From Thiomonas arsenitoxydans (lineage in GTDB: Bacteria > Pseudomonadota > Gammaproteobacteria > Burkholderiales > Burkholderiaceae_C): a DNA stretch of 64,000 bases. The stretch spans positions 2,356,001 through 2,420,000 of the forward strand of contig NC_014145.1 in the NCBI RefSeq assembly GCF_000253115.1, written 5' to 3'. The position numbers and the translations under genes are program-made. Numbering within the stretch: position 1 is the first letter of the stretch; each line of letters opens with the position of its first letter. The notes below the pieces were generated by a model. That model searched no databases. It was not told where the DNA came from and saw nothing but the letters and a program-made list of their open reading frames with translations. Positions 48,900 through 57,878 of the stretch are shown here, one piece after another.

Positions 48900-50135
48900 T
48901 CAGCCCTGCAACAAGATGGAGAACGGAAGGTAGCGCAGCACATCGCCACGGGCGATGGGGTGCTGCGGCGGGTTGTCCACCAGGCCGTCGGCCCAGACGG
49001 TCGAGGTGAGCACCGCGGAATTCTGCGAGGCAAACAGCTCGGCCTCGCCTTGCGCATTGAGCCGAACGCGCAGATATTCGCGGCGCCTGTCGGGCTTGGG
49101 CCAATCGAACGCGGCGCGCACCGGCAGCGTCTGCACGGCGGTTTGCCCTGCGCCCTGCAAGGCGAGCAAAAAAGGCCGCACAAAAAGGAGAAAGGTCACG
49201 AAGCTCGACACCGGATTGCCGGGCAGACCGATGAAGGCGGCTTCGCCCTGTTCTTCGCTGCGGCGCAGATGGCCGAAGGCCAGCGGCTTGCCAGGCTTCA
49301 TGGCGATCTGCCACAGATCGAGCGCGCCTTCGGCCTGCACCGCGGGCTTGACGTGGTCTTCCTCGCCCACCGACATGCCTCCGGTGGACACCACGAGGTC
49401 GTGGCCCAGCGCGGCTTGGCGCAGCACGGCGCGGGTGGCCTCGAGCTGATCGGGCACGATGCCGAAATCGGTCACCTCGCATCCCGCGGTTTCCAGCAGG
49501 GCGCGGATGACAAAGCGGTTGGAGTTGTAGATGGCGCCGGGGCGCAGCGGCTCGCCGGGCATGGCGAGTTCATCGCCGGTGAACAGCATCGCCACGCGCG
49601 GCTTGCGACGCACTCGCAGCGAGGCCACTCCCACGGAAGCGGCCAGCCCGAGATCCTGCGGCCGCAGCCGTTGCCCGGCTGCGAGCACCACACTGCCAGC
49701 CGCCACATCCAGGCCGCGTCGCCGCACCCAATCACCGGCCTTGGGCTGCGCGTTGATGCGCACCGCATCACCCTCGGCGGCGCATTGTTCCTGCATCACC
49801 ACGGCGTCCGCGCCCGGTGGAATGAGCCCGCCGGTAAAAATACGCGCCGCCGTTCCCGGCTGCAGGGGCTGCGGTACGGCGCCGGCCGGAATGCGCTGGC
49901 TCACCGGCAGGCGGGCGCCCGCGGCAGACACCTCGGCGCTGCGCACGGCGTAGCCGTCCATCGCGGTGTTGTCAGCCGGGGGCACGTCGATGGTGGAGCG
50001 CACCTCTTGCGCCAACACCCGACCGAGAGCGGACGAGAGCGGCAGCGTCTCGGTCTCGCTGATCGCGCTCGCAGCAGCCAGCAGACGCTGCAAAGCGACA
50101 TCGGGATCGATCAGAGGTGAAGCTGGCGCAGTCAT
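48900..50135 (-). CDS. moeA: Molybdopterin molybdenumtransferase
   Basis: A 411-residue enzyme that inserts molybdate into adenylylated molybdopterin. Signatures are PPADNTAMDGYAVR, GTAARIFTGGLIPPGADAVVMQE, the STGGMSVGEEDHVKPA core and GLPGNPVSSFVTF. The start overlaps the mobB stop as ATGA. The C-terminal domain IV is present, so the protein is full-length. Confidence 0.95.
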   Translation of the reverse strand: MTAPASPLIDPDVALQRLLAAASAISETETLPLSSALGRVLAQEVRSTIDVPPADNTAMDGYAVRSAEVSAAGARLPVSQRIPAGAVPQPLQPGTAARIFTGGLIPPGADAVVMQEQCAAEGDAVRINAQPKAGDWVRRRGLDVAAGSVVLAAGQRLRPQDLGLAASVGVASLRVRRKPRVAMLFTGDELAMPGEPLRPGAIYNSNRFVIRALLETAGCEVTDFGIVPDQLEATRAVLRQAALGHDLVVSTGGMSVGEEDHVKPAVQAEGALDLWQIAMKPGKPLAFGHLRRSEEQGEAAFIGLPGNPVSSFVTFLLFVRPFLLALQGAGQTAVQTLPVRAAFDWPKPDRRREYLRVRLNAQGEAELFASQNSAVLTSTVWADGLVDNPPQHPIARGDVLRYLPFSILLQG

Positions 50136-50653
50136 GGCAGGTACTCGAATTTGGGGGCATTGTCCGTCAACCAGTCGGCCACGGCAGCCGGGGCGTTGAT
50201 GTCGAGGACGGCGGCAGGGGCGGGCTGCGGGAGTTGCTGCGGCGAGTCGGTGGCGATGGCGAGAACCTGCGCATCCTCGGGGTAGCAGAGAGGCCGCCCG
50301 GTGCTGGCGCGCCACACTTCAACCTTGGGGAGCCGCGCCTGCTTGAAGCCTTCGACAAACACCCAGTCAGCGGCTGGATCGAGCATGAGCAGAAGCTCGG
50401 GCACCCCAAGCTCTTGCGGCTCAGGCAGACGGCGCTGCAGCGTGATCAGGCGGTCGGACGCGGCCAGCACCTCAAACGCGCCGGCCTCGCGGTGCCGCCA
50501 GGTGTCTTTGCCCGGATGATCGAACTCGAAGCGGTGATGCGCGTGTTTGAGTACCGACACCCGCAACCCCTTCTGCACGAACCGCTTGACCAGCGCCTCG
50601 ACCAAGGTGGTCTTGCCGCTGCCGGAAAATCCGGCAAATCCGACGACCTTCAT
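50132..50653 (-). CDS. mobB: Molybdopterin-guanine dinucleotide biosynthesis adaptor protein
   Basis: A 173-residue GTP-binding protein that helps MobA make the guanine-dinucleotide form of the cofactor. The P-loop FSGSGKTTL is at residues 9-17, followed by VLKHAHHRFEFDHPGKDTWRHREAGA and DWVFVEGFK. Its start overlaps the thrC stop by one base (TGATG) and its end overlaps moeA, so translation is coupled along the operon. Confidence 0.94.
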   Translation of the reverse strand: MKVVGFAGFSGSGKTTLVEALVKRFVQKGLRVSVLKHAHHRFEFDHPGKDTWRHREAGAFEVLAASDRLITLQRRLPEPQELGVPELLLMLDPAADWVFVEGFKQARLPKVEVWRASTGRPLCYPEDAQVLAIATDSPQQLPQPAPAAVLDINAPAAVADWLTDNAPKFEYLP

Positions 50654-52095
50654 CAGGAGCCCGCCAGCCCCGCGCCGCAGTGCATCGCAATATAGGTCTT
50701 CACCGCCTCCACCTCGACCGGCATGACGGCAAAACGCTGCGGGCGGCGTTCGAGGTCTTCGAGTCCGGCCGGGCGCTGCGGGCAGGTACCCACGGCTTCC
50801 TGAATCGTTTCGGGGAACTTGGCGGCCAGCGCCGTTTCGAGCACCAGCATGGGCACGCCCGGCTCCAGGTGTTCGCGCGCCACTTTCACGCCGTCGGCGG
50901 TATGGGTGTCGATCAACCGTTCGCTGCCCTGCCACACGCTCCGGATGGTGGCGAGCCGGTCGGCATGGGTGCTGCTGCCCGAGGTGAAGCCGTAGTCGGT
51001 CGCACTCCTGGCAAACGCCGGGTCGGCCGAGAGGTCGAAAAAGCCCCTGCTCGGCAGTTCGTCCGCGAACAGCGCGTGCACGCGCGAAGCGTCGCGCCCG
51101 AGCAGATCGAAGATGAAGCGCTCGAAGTTCGAGGCTTTGGAGATATCCATCGACGGGCTAGAGGTGTGATGTGTTTCCGCCGATTTGCGCGGACGATAGA
51201 CGCCGGTGCGGAAGAACTCGTCGAGCACGTTGTTTTCGTTGGTGGCCAGCACCAGCTTGCGGATCGGCAGACCCATCATGCGCGCCACATGCCCGGCGCA
51301 GATGTTGCCGAAGTTGCCCGACGGCACCGTGAAGCTCACCTGCTCGTCGTTGCTGCGCGTGGCCTGGAAGTAACCGGCGAAGTAATAGACGATCTGCGCC
51401 GCAAGCCGCGCCCAGTTGATGGAGTTGACCGTGCCGATGCGCCAGCGGCGCTTGAAGTCGAGGTCGTTGGACACGGCCTTGACCATGTCCTGCGCATCGT
51501 CGAACACGCCTTGCACCGCAATGTTGTGGATGTTGGCGTCGGCCAGCGAATACATCTGCGCGGTCTGAAACGCGCTCATCTTGCCGAAGGGCGAGAGCAT
51601 GAACACGCGAATACCGCGCTTGCCGCGCATGGCATATTCGGCCGCGCTGCCGGTATCGCCCGAGGTCGCGCCGAAAATATTGAGTTCGCTGTGCTGGCGG
51701 GCCAGCGCGTACTCGAACAGATTGCCGAGCAACTGCATGGCCATGTCCTTGAACGCCAGCGTCGGCCCTTCGGACAAGCCCAGCAGCGCCATGCCCGGAT
51801 CGCCTTTCAGCGGTTTGAGCGGCACGATCTCGGCATGGCCGCCGAACACCTCGGGCGTGTAGGTCTTGGCGATCAGCGCGCGCAGATCGTCCGCCGGAAT
51901 GTCGGTGATGAAACGCGACAGAATCTCAAAAGCCAGATCGGCGTAAGACAGCCCGCGCCATTGCGCCAGCGTGGCGCTATCGATCAGCGGATAGCTTTCG
52001 GGCAGATAGAGCCCGCCATCGGGCGCCAGCCCTTCGAGCAGGATGTCGGAAAAACCTCGGGTCGCGGACTCGCCGCGGGTACTCAGATAACGCAT
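50653..52095 (-). CDS. thrC: Threonine synthase
   Basis: A 480-residue PLP enzyme that converts O-phosphohomoserine to threonine. The PLP lysine is in TLAFKDMAMQLLG, the phosphate loop in VPSGNFGNICAG, and FGATSGDTGSAA is typical. It overlaps hom by one base and mobB by one base. The N-terminal MRYLSTRGE is the common family start. Confidence 0.95.
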   Translation of the reverse strand: MRYLSTRGESATRGFSDILLEGLAPDGGLYLPESYPLIDSATLAQWRGLSYADLAFEILSRFITDIPADDLRALIAKTYTPEVFGGHAEIVPLKPLKGDPGMALLGLSEGPTLAFKDMAMQLLGNLFEYALARQHSELNIFGATSGDTGSAAEYAMRGKRGIRVFMLSPFGKMSAFQTAQMYSLADANIHNIAVQGVFDDAQDMVKAVSNDLDFKRRWRIGTVNSINWARLAAQIVYYFAGYFQATRSNDEQVSFTVPSGNFGNICAGHVARMMGLPIRKLVLATNENNVLDEFFRTGVYRPRKSAETHHTSSPSMDISKASNFERFIFDLLGRDASRVHALFADELPSRGFFDLSADPAFARSATDYGFTSGSSTHADRLATIRSVWQGSERLIDTHTADGVKVAREHLEPGVPMLVLETALAAKFPETIQEAVGTCPQRPAGLEDLERRPQRFAVMPVEVEAVKTYIAMHCGAGLAGS

Positions 52096-53405
52096 CAGCG
52101 CAACTCCTCTTTACGAATGCGCACGATGGGCGCGTGCACGCTGGGTAGGGTCTGCATGCGGCCGATGGCCGCATTCATGTGCGCCTCGACGGTGTCATGC
52201 GTGAGGATGATGAGATCGGTCTGATGCTCGCCCTCCCCGGCTTCGCGCTGAATGAGACCGTCGATGGAAATACCCTCATCGGCCAGGATGCGCGTGAGGT
52301 CGGCCAGCACCCCGGTCTGATCGGCCACGCGCAGGCGCAGGTAATAGGCGGTGACCACCTGATCCATCGGCAGGATGGGCAAGTCGCTCATCGCATCGGG
52401 CTGGAAGGCCAGATGCGGTACGCGGTGCTCGGGATCGGCGGTGTGCAGCCGGGTCACGTCCACCAGGTCGGCGATGACGGCGGAGGCCGTCGGCTCGGAG
52501 CCCGCCCCCTTGCCGTAATACAAGGTCGGACCTACCGCGTCGCCCTGCACCACCACCGCATTCATCGCGCCTTCGACATTGGCGATCAGACGTGTGGCCG
52601 GTATCAGAGTGGGATGCACGCGCAACTCGATGCCCTCACCGGTGTTTTTGGTGATGCCCAGCAGCTTGATGCGGTAGCCGAGTTGCTCGGCGTAACGGAT
52701 GTCGGCAGCCTGCAGCGCGGTAATGCCCTCGACATAGGCTTTGTCGAATTGCACCGGCACGCCGAACGCGATGGCGCAGAGAATGGTCGCTTTATGCGCC
52801 GCGTCCACGCCCTCGATGTCGAAGGTCGGATCGGCCTCGGCATAGCCCAGCGCCTGCGCCTGCTTGAGCACGGTGGCGAAATCCAGCCCCTTGTCGCGCA
52901 TCTCGGACAGGATGAAATTGGTGGTGCCGTTGATGATGCCCGCGATCCATTCGATGCGGTTGCCCGCCAGCCCTTCGCGCACCGCCTTGATGATGGGAAT
53001 TCCGCCGGCCACAGCCGCCTCGAAGGCCACGATCACGCCCTTGGCCTGTGCCGCGGCGAAGATTTCGTTGCCGTGAATGGCCAGCAAGGCCTTGTTCGCG
53101 GTGACCACATGCTTGCCCGCAGCGATGGCCGCCAGCACCAACTCGCGCGCCGGGCTGATGCCCCCCATGAGTTCGACCACGATGTCGATGTCGGGCCGGG
53201 TCGCCAACGCCATGAAGTCCGTTGTGATGGGCAGGGCGTCCCCTAAAGCGGCGCGCGCCTTGTCGGGGTTGCGCGCGGCAATCGCCGCGAGGGCAATGCC
53301 GCGCCCGGCGCGACGCTGCAGCTCTTCCTGGTTGCGCGCCAGCACCTTGACCACGCCGCTGGCAACGGTGCCCGCGCCGAGAAGGGCAATCTGTAAAGGT
53401 TTCAT
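52095..53405 (-). CDS. hom: Homoserine dehydrogenase with C-terminal ACT domain
   Basis: A 436-residue NAD(P)-dependent enzyme of the aspartate pathway. The Rossmann motif is LLGAGTVASGVVKVL; the catalytic region has GIINGTTNFILSEM and YAEADPTFDIEGVDAAHK. The ACT domain (YYLRLRVADQTGVLADLTRILADEGISIDGLIQ) suggests threonine feedback control. It is followed directly by thrC. Confidence 0.95.
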   Translation of the reverse strand: MKPLQIALLGAGTVASGVVKVLARNQEELQRRAGRGIALAAIAARNPDKARAALGDALPITTDFMALATRPDIDIVVELMGGISPARELVLAAIAAGKHVVTANKALLAIHGNEIFAAAQAKGVIVAFEAAVAGGIPIIKAVREGLAGNRIEWIAGIINGTTNFILSEMRDKGLDFATVLKQAQALGYAEADPTFDIEGVDAAHKATILCAIAFGVPVQFDKAYVEGITALQAADIRYAEQLGYRIKLLGITKNTGEGIELRVHPTLIPATRLIANVEGAMNAVVVQGDAVGPTLYYGKGAGSEPTASAVIADLVDVTRLHTADPEHRVPHLAFQPDAMSDLPILPMDQVVTAYYLRLRVADQTGVLADLTRILADEGISIDGLIQREAGEGEHQTDLIILTHDTVEAHMNAAIGRMQTLPSVHAPIVRIRKEELR

Positions 53406-53423
53406 AGAGAACGGGACAGGAAA

Positions 53424-54668
53424 TCAGGCCGAGGCCGAGGCAACAGCGCGGCTGCGCTTGCGGAGGGTTTCTAGAAAGCGCGCGATGCGGCCGATGGCTT
53501 CCGTCAGATCGTCGGCATTGGGCAGAAAAACGAGCCGAAAATGGTCGGGCTGCGGCCAGTTGAAGCCGGTACCCTGCACGATCAACACTTTTTCCTGCGC
53601 CAGCAGGTCGTAGGCGAACTGTTGATCGTCGGCGATGGGGTAAATCTCGGGATCGAGCCGCGGGAACATATACAGCGCCGCCTTCGGTTTCACCACGCTG
53701 ACCCCCGGAATCTGCGTGAGCAGGTCGTAAGCCAGATCACGCTGCTTGGTCAGGCGCCCCTGCGGCGCGACCAGATCCTTGATGCTCTGATAACCGCCCA
53801 GCGCAGTTTGAATGGCCAGCTGGCCCGGCGTATTGGCGCACAGGCGCATCGAGGCCAGCATGGTCAGCCCCTCGATGTAGTCGCGCGCACACCGTTTGTT
53901 GCCCGACACCACCATCCAGCCCGAGCGGTAGCCGCAGGAGCGGTAGTTTTTCGACAGGCCGTTGAAGGTGATGAACAGCACATCGTCGGCCAGCGAGGCG
54001 ATGCTGGTGTGGGTGTTGCCGTCGTACAGCGTCTTGTCGTAAATCTCATCAGCGAACACGATGAGTTCATGCTCACGCGCCACTTGCACGATCTCTTCGA
54101 GCAATTCGCGCGGGTACAGCGCACCGGTCGGGTTGTTGGGGTTGATCACCACGATGGCCCGGGTGTTGGGCGTGATCTTGCTGCGGATGTCGGCAATGTC
54201 CGGATACCAGTCCGACTGCTCGTCGCAGATGTAGTGCACCGGCTTGCCGCCCGAAAGGGCCACCGACGCGGTGTAGAGCGGGTAATCCGGCGCGGGAATC
54301 AGCACTTCGTCGCCATTGTTGAGCAGCGCGTTCATGCTCATATTGATGAGCTCGGAGGCGCCGTTGCCGATGAACACATCGTCGATGCTCACCCCCGCAA
54401 TGCCCTTTTCCTGCGTGTAATGCACGATGGACTTGCGCGGCGCGAACAGGCCCTTGGAATCGGTGTAGCCGGCCGCACTGGGCAGGTTGTGGATCATGTC
54501 CTGCACGATCTCATCGGGCGGCTCGAAGCCGAACACGGCCAGATTGCCGATGTTGAGCTTGATGATCCGCTGCCCCTCCTCTTCCATCTGCCGCGCCTTG
54601 TCGAGCACGGGACCTCGGATGTCATAGCAGACATCGGCCAATTTGTCGGACTTCCGGAATTCGCGCAC
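53424..54668 (-). CDS. alaA: Alanine-type aminotransferase, AlaA family (class I)
   Basis: A 414-residue PLP aminotransferase, probably glutamate-pyruvate. Features are NPNNPTGALYPRELLEEI, the PLP lysine in TFNGLSKNYRSCGYRSGWM and C-terminal FRLVFLPNADDL. No ATG is available; the GTG at 54668 gives MREFRKSDKLADVCYDIRGPV like family members and has TGAGG five bases upstream, while a GTG two codons earlier is less well placed. The IKLNIGNLAVFGF segment differs from the IGNPAPFGF I would expect. It leads a run into hom and thrC. Confidence 0.88.
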   Translation of the reverse strand: MREFRKSDKLADVCYDIRGPVLDKARQMEEEGQRIIKLNIGNLAVFGFEPPDEIVQDMIHNLPSAAGYTDSKGLFAPRKSIVHYTQEKGIAGVSIDDVFIGNGASELINMSMNALLNNGDEVLIPAPDYPLYTASVALSGGKPVHYICDEQSDWYPDIADIRSKITPNTRAIVVINPNNPTGALYPRELLEEIVQVAREHELIVFADEIYDKTLYDGNTHTSIASLADDVLFITFNGLSKNYRSCGYRSGWMVVSGNKRCARDYIEGLTMLASMRLCANTPGQLAIQTALGGYQSIKDLVAPQGRLTKQRDLAYDLLTQIPGVSVVKPKAALYMFPRLDPEIYPIADDQQFAYDLLAQEKVLIVQGTGFNWPQPDHFRLVFLPNADDLTEAIGRIARFLETLRKRSRAVASASA

Positions 54669-54927
54669 AACCACCTCACTCTCTACCTAGAAAAAAGCGT
54701 CCGCACAAACACCGTGCGTGCTGCCACCCTGGCCACTCATCCCGATCCTGAGCGCATCTCTTCAGGGTAGGGGATTCAGACCCGCGCCCGCCCGCCATGC
54801 GGAGGGCTAACCCTATAATTTACCTTGATCTGCACCTTCAACCCCTGCATTTCCCTCGGTTTGCGCCGTCTTTCCCCCACGCCCGCCCCTGCGCGAGCCT
54901 GATGTAGCGGCCCGCACCCGTCCAGTC

Positions 54928-55302
54928 ATGAAACTCCAGCCCGACTTCTCCCCCGATACGCAGATGGTCTCCGCCTACGGGCCGGGCTATGTCGAAGTCA
55001 ACGGCGTGCGCCACACCAGCGCCTGCGTGTTCGCCCCGCAGCAGGCGCCAAAGCCCTGGGGTGCCGAGCACGTCGGCGCGCTGTTGCCCGCGCACATCGA
55101 CGCCCTGTTGCTCGATCCGCTGCCCGAGGTGGTGCTCATAGGCACGGGCCGCGAGCAGCATCTGCTGCCCGCCGCCTTGATGCGCCAGCTCATCTCGCGC
55201 CGCATCGGCTGGGAAGTCATGGACACCGCCGCCGCCTGTCGCACCTACAACATTCTGGCGGGCGAAGGTCGTCATGTGCTGGCCGCGCTGATGATCGAAT
55301 GA
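54928..55302 (+). CDS. Mth938-like (DUF498) domain protein
   Basis: A 124-residue soluble protein of the Mth938/NDUFAF3 family: VSAYGPGYVEVNGVRHTSACVF, PEVVLIGTGREQHLLP and DTAAACRTYNILAGEGRHVLAALM. The human relative helps complex I assembly; the bacterial role is not settled. It is divergent from alaA across 259 bases, which contain a TATAAT at 54814-54819 that could serve as its -10 element although no -35 is evident. Confidence 0.85.
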   Translation: MKLQPDFSPDTQMVSAYGPGYVEVNGVRHTSACVFAPQQAPKPWGAEHVGALLPAHIDALLLDPLPEVVLIGTGREQHLLPAALMRQLISRRIGWEVMDTAAACRTYNILAGEGRHVLAALMIE

Positions 55303-55455
55303 TCGGACCGGCGCGAACCGAGGCAAAACAGCGTGAACCGGCTCTGGTTCGCGCGGCAAGATAAAATAAGGTTTTACGTCCTTCCGTTTCCCTCAGCAGT
55401 GTCAACGACTGATCAGAACGAGGAGAAACGATGCAGCAGCCCAGCAGGAGACTTC

Positions 55456-55920
55456 ATGGCTTTGGTCTTGAATAAAGTGGTTCCCGATTTCGAAGCCGCC
55501 GCCACCAGTGGCGTGCAGTTCAGCCCGAAAAACTATCTGGGCAAAAAAATTGTTCTCTACTTCTACCCCAAGGACATGACGCCCGGTTGCACCACCGAGT
55601 CCATGCACTTTCGCGACAACTTCGAAGCATTCGAGCAGGCCAATGCCGTGATTTTCGGCATCTCGCGCGACAACCTGCTGTCGCACGAAAAGTTCAAGGA
55701 GCACCTCGAACTGCCGTTCGACCTGATCGCTGATACGGAAGAAAAGCTCTGCCACATGTTCGGTGTGGTGAAGAACAAGATCATGTATGGCAAGAAGGTC
55801 AAGGGCATCGAGCGCAGTACCTTCGTCATCGATGCCGACGGCGTCCTGCGGCAGGAATGGCGCGGGATCAAAGTCGCGGGGCACGTTGACGAAGTGCTCG
55901 ACGTCATCCAGAAACTCTGA
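55456..55920 (+). CDS. bcp: Thioredoxin-dependent peroxiredoxin, Bcp/PrxQ family
   Basis: A 154-residue peroxidase. The peroxidatic Cys45 lies in MTPGCTTESMHFRDN. The resolving cysteine found five residues later in E. coli Bcp is Met here; the only other cysteine is Cys99 (EEKLCHMFGV), so the enzyme either resolves through Cys99 or works as a 1-Cys type. GCAGGAG lies five bases before the ATG at 55456. Confidence 0.93.
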   Translation: MALVLNKVVPDFEAAATSGVQFSPKNYLGKKIVLYFYPKDMTPGCTTESMHFRDNFEAFEQANAVIFGISRDNLLSHEKFKEHLELPFDLIADTEEKLCHMFGVVKNKIMYGKKVKGIERSTFVIDADGVLRQEWRGIKVAGHVDEVLDVIQKL

Positions 55921-56055
55921 ACCCCAATCACCCCAACGCGGCGCTTTGTTTTGAACCTCAGACTCCGCAGCACCCTGGGCACTCAGCGCGGGTTGCGCAT
56001 GCTCTGCATCGACAGCAGGCGCAGATCTCATCCTGAGGTGGCCAACCATGTGAAA

Positions 56056-56092
56056 GCCGCTGTACCGTCTCGCGATGGTCAGCGGTTTTTTT
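56056..56092 (+). terminator. Probable Rho-independent terminator after bcp
   Basis: A stem of CCGCTG (56057-56062) with CAGCGG (56080-56085), extended by imperfect pairs in the loop side, is followed by seven T at 56086-56092. Confidence 0.6.
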
Positions 56093-56178
56093 GTTGCGTT
56101 TTGCTGGTCTAGCCGCCCCTGAATCAGCATCTCCTACTCCATCCCCTTCCCACGTCTGCAAGCCTATCCATACGCCTC

Positions 56179-57855
56179 ATGCCCCTGCCTCCCCCACCCA
56201 AGTCCATGGGCAGCCTGCTGACCCAAGCTGCTCCGTCGACCACACAGACGCCCTCCGCTTCGCGAAAAACCACGGCGCTCGACAAGGCCCGCCCAATACC
56301 TCAGGAGACCGCGCCGACGGTCGCAGTTGTGTCGGCGGCGACGCGGCCCGCGGCATCCACGCGCCAAACACGCCAGCCGATACCGCGTGAGGTCGCCCCC
56401 GCTGCTGCGGATCGCCCCGCCCAGAAGGCGGTGCAGCCCAAGCGGGCACCCATTGCCCAGCAACCCGCCAAGCTGTTCGTCCTCGACACCAATGTGCTGC
56501 TGCACGACCCGATGTCGCTCTACCGCTTTGAAGAGCACGACATCTATCTGCCAATGGTCACGCTGGAAGAACTGGACGCGCACAAAAAGGGCCTGTCGGA
56601 AGTGGCGCGCAATGGCCGCCAGGTCAGCCGTGAGCTCGATGCTTTGGTGGCCGATACCGGCAGCGGCATCGACCAAGGTATCGCGCTGAATCGCACCGGC
56701 CATGCGGAGGCCAAGGGACGCCTGTTCTTCCAGACCCGCGCGCACGATGTCGAACTGCCCATCGCACTGCCTCAGGGCAAGGCGGACAACCAGATCCTGG
56801 CGGTGCTGCAGGATCTCACGCACATTCATACCGAGCGGCCTGTGGTGCTGGTGTCCAAGGACATCAATATGCGCGTGAAAGCCCGCGCCCTGGGGCTGCA
56901 TGCCGAGGATTACGCCAACGACAAGACGCTAGACGACGCCGATCTGCTCTACACCGGCATGATGGTGCTACCGCCCGATTTTTGGGATCGGCAGGCCAAG
57001 TCGGTGGAAAGCTGGCAGCAGGGCGGCAACACCTTCTACCGGGTGCAGGGCAAGTTCGTCGCACAGATGCTGGTCAATCAGGCGGTTTATTGGGAGAGCG
57101 GCAGCGCCCCGCCGCTCTACGCGCGAGTGAAGGAAATCCGCGCGAACACCGCCGTGCTGCAGGTCATGCGCGACCATACGCACCAGAAAAACGCCATCTG
57201 GGGCGTCACGGCGCGCAACCGCGAACAGAACTTCGCCCTCAACCTGCTGATGGACCCGGATGTGGATTTCGTCACATTGGCGGGACAGGCCGGTACCGGC
57301 AAGACCCTGCTCGCGCTGGCCGCGGGCCTGTCTCAGGTGCTGGACGCCCGGCGGTACAACGAAATCATCGTGACCCGCGTGACCGTTCCAGTGGGCGAAG
57401 ACATCGGCTACCTACCGGGCACCGAAGAAGAAAAGATGGGCCCTTGGATGGGCGCGCTCGACGACAACCTCGAAGTGCTCAATCAGAGCGAAGGGGGCAA
57501 CTCGGGCGGCGAGTGGGGCCGGGCCGCCACGCAAGATCTCATCCGCTCCAAGATCAAGATCAAGAGCATGAACTTCATGCGGGGCCGCACGTTTCTCAAC
57601 AAATACGTCATCATCGACGAAGCTCAGAACCTCACGCCCAAGCAAATGAAAACCCTGATCACCCGCGCGGGCCCCGGCACCAAGCTGGTGTGCATGGGCA
57701 ATATCGCGCAGATCGACACGCCCTACCTCACCGAAGGCAGCTCAGGCATGACTTTTGTGGTGGACCGTTTCAAGGGCTGGGGCCACAGTGGTCACGTCAC
57801 CCTGGCCAGAGGCGAACGCAGCCGCCTGGCCGACTACGCCAGCGAAGTGCTGTAA
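56179..57855 (+). CDS. PhoH family ATPase with N-terminal PIN domain (PhoH2)
   Basis: A 558-residue protein. The first 95 residues are disordered and rich in Pro, Ala, Thr and Arg. A PIN nuclease domain follows (LFVLDTNVLLHDP near 98, MVTLEELDAHK, VLVSKDINMRVKA). A PhoH ATPase domain comes next with Walker A TLAGQAGTGKTLLAL near 369 and Walker B KYVIIDEAQNLTPKQMK. PhoH2 proteins act as RNA helicase/ribonucleases in other bacteria. The gene stands alone and converges on dnaB. Confidence 0.9.
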   Translation: MPLPPPPKSMGSLLTQAAPSTTQTPSASRKTTALDKARPIPQETAPTVAVVSAATRPAASTRQTRQPIPREVAPAAADRPAQKAVQPKRAPIAQQPAKLFVLDTNVLLHDPMSLYRFEEHDIYLPMVTLEELDAHKKGLSEVARNGRQVSRELDALVADTGSGIDQGIALNRTGHAEAKGRLFFQTRAHDVELPIALPQGKADNQILAVLQDLTHIHTERPVVLVSKDINMRVKARALGLHAEDYANDKTLDDADLLYTGMMVLPPDFWDRQAKSVESWQQGGNTFYRVQGKFVAQMLVNQAVYWESGSAPPLYARVKEIRANTAVLQVMRDHTHQKNAIWGVTARNREQNFALNLLMDPDVDFVTLAGQAGTGKTLLALAAGLSQVLDARRYNEIIVTRVTVPVGEDIGYLPGTEEEKMGPWMGALDDNLEVLNQSEGGNSGGEWGRAATQDLIRSKIKIKSMNFMRGRTFLNKYVIIDEAQNLTPKQMKTLITRAGPGTKLVCMGNIAQIDTPYLTEGSSGMTFVVDRFKGWGHSGHVTLARGERSRLADYASEVL

Positions 57856-57878
57856 GCGCGGGAGAAGCTGGCGCGCGA

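Noticed and set aside
55456..55920. Missing resolving cysteine in Bcp as a novelty
   Set aside because: The CTTES variant without the second cysteine appears to be a common Bcp form in this bacterial group, so it is noted in the annotation only.
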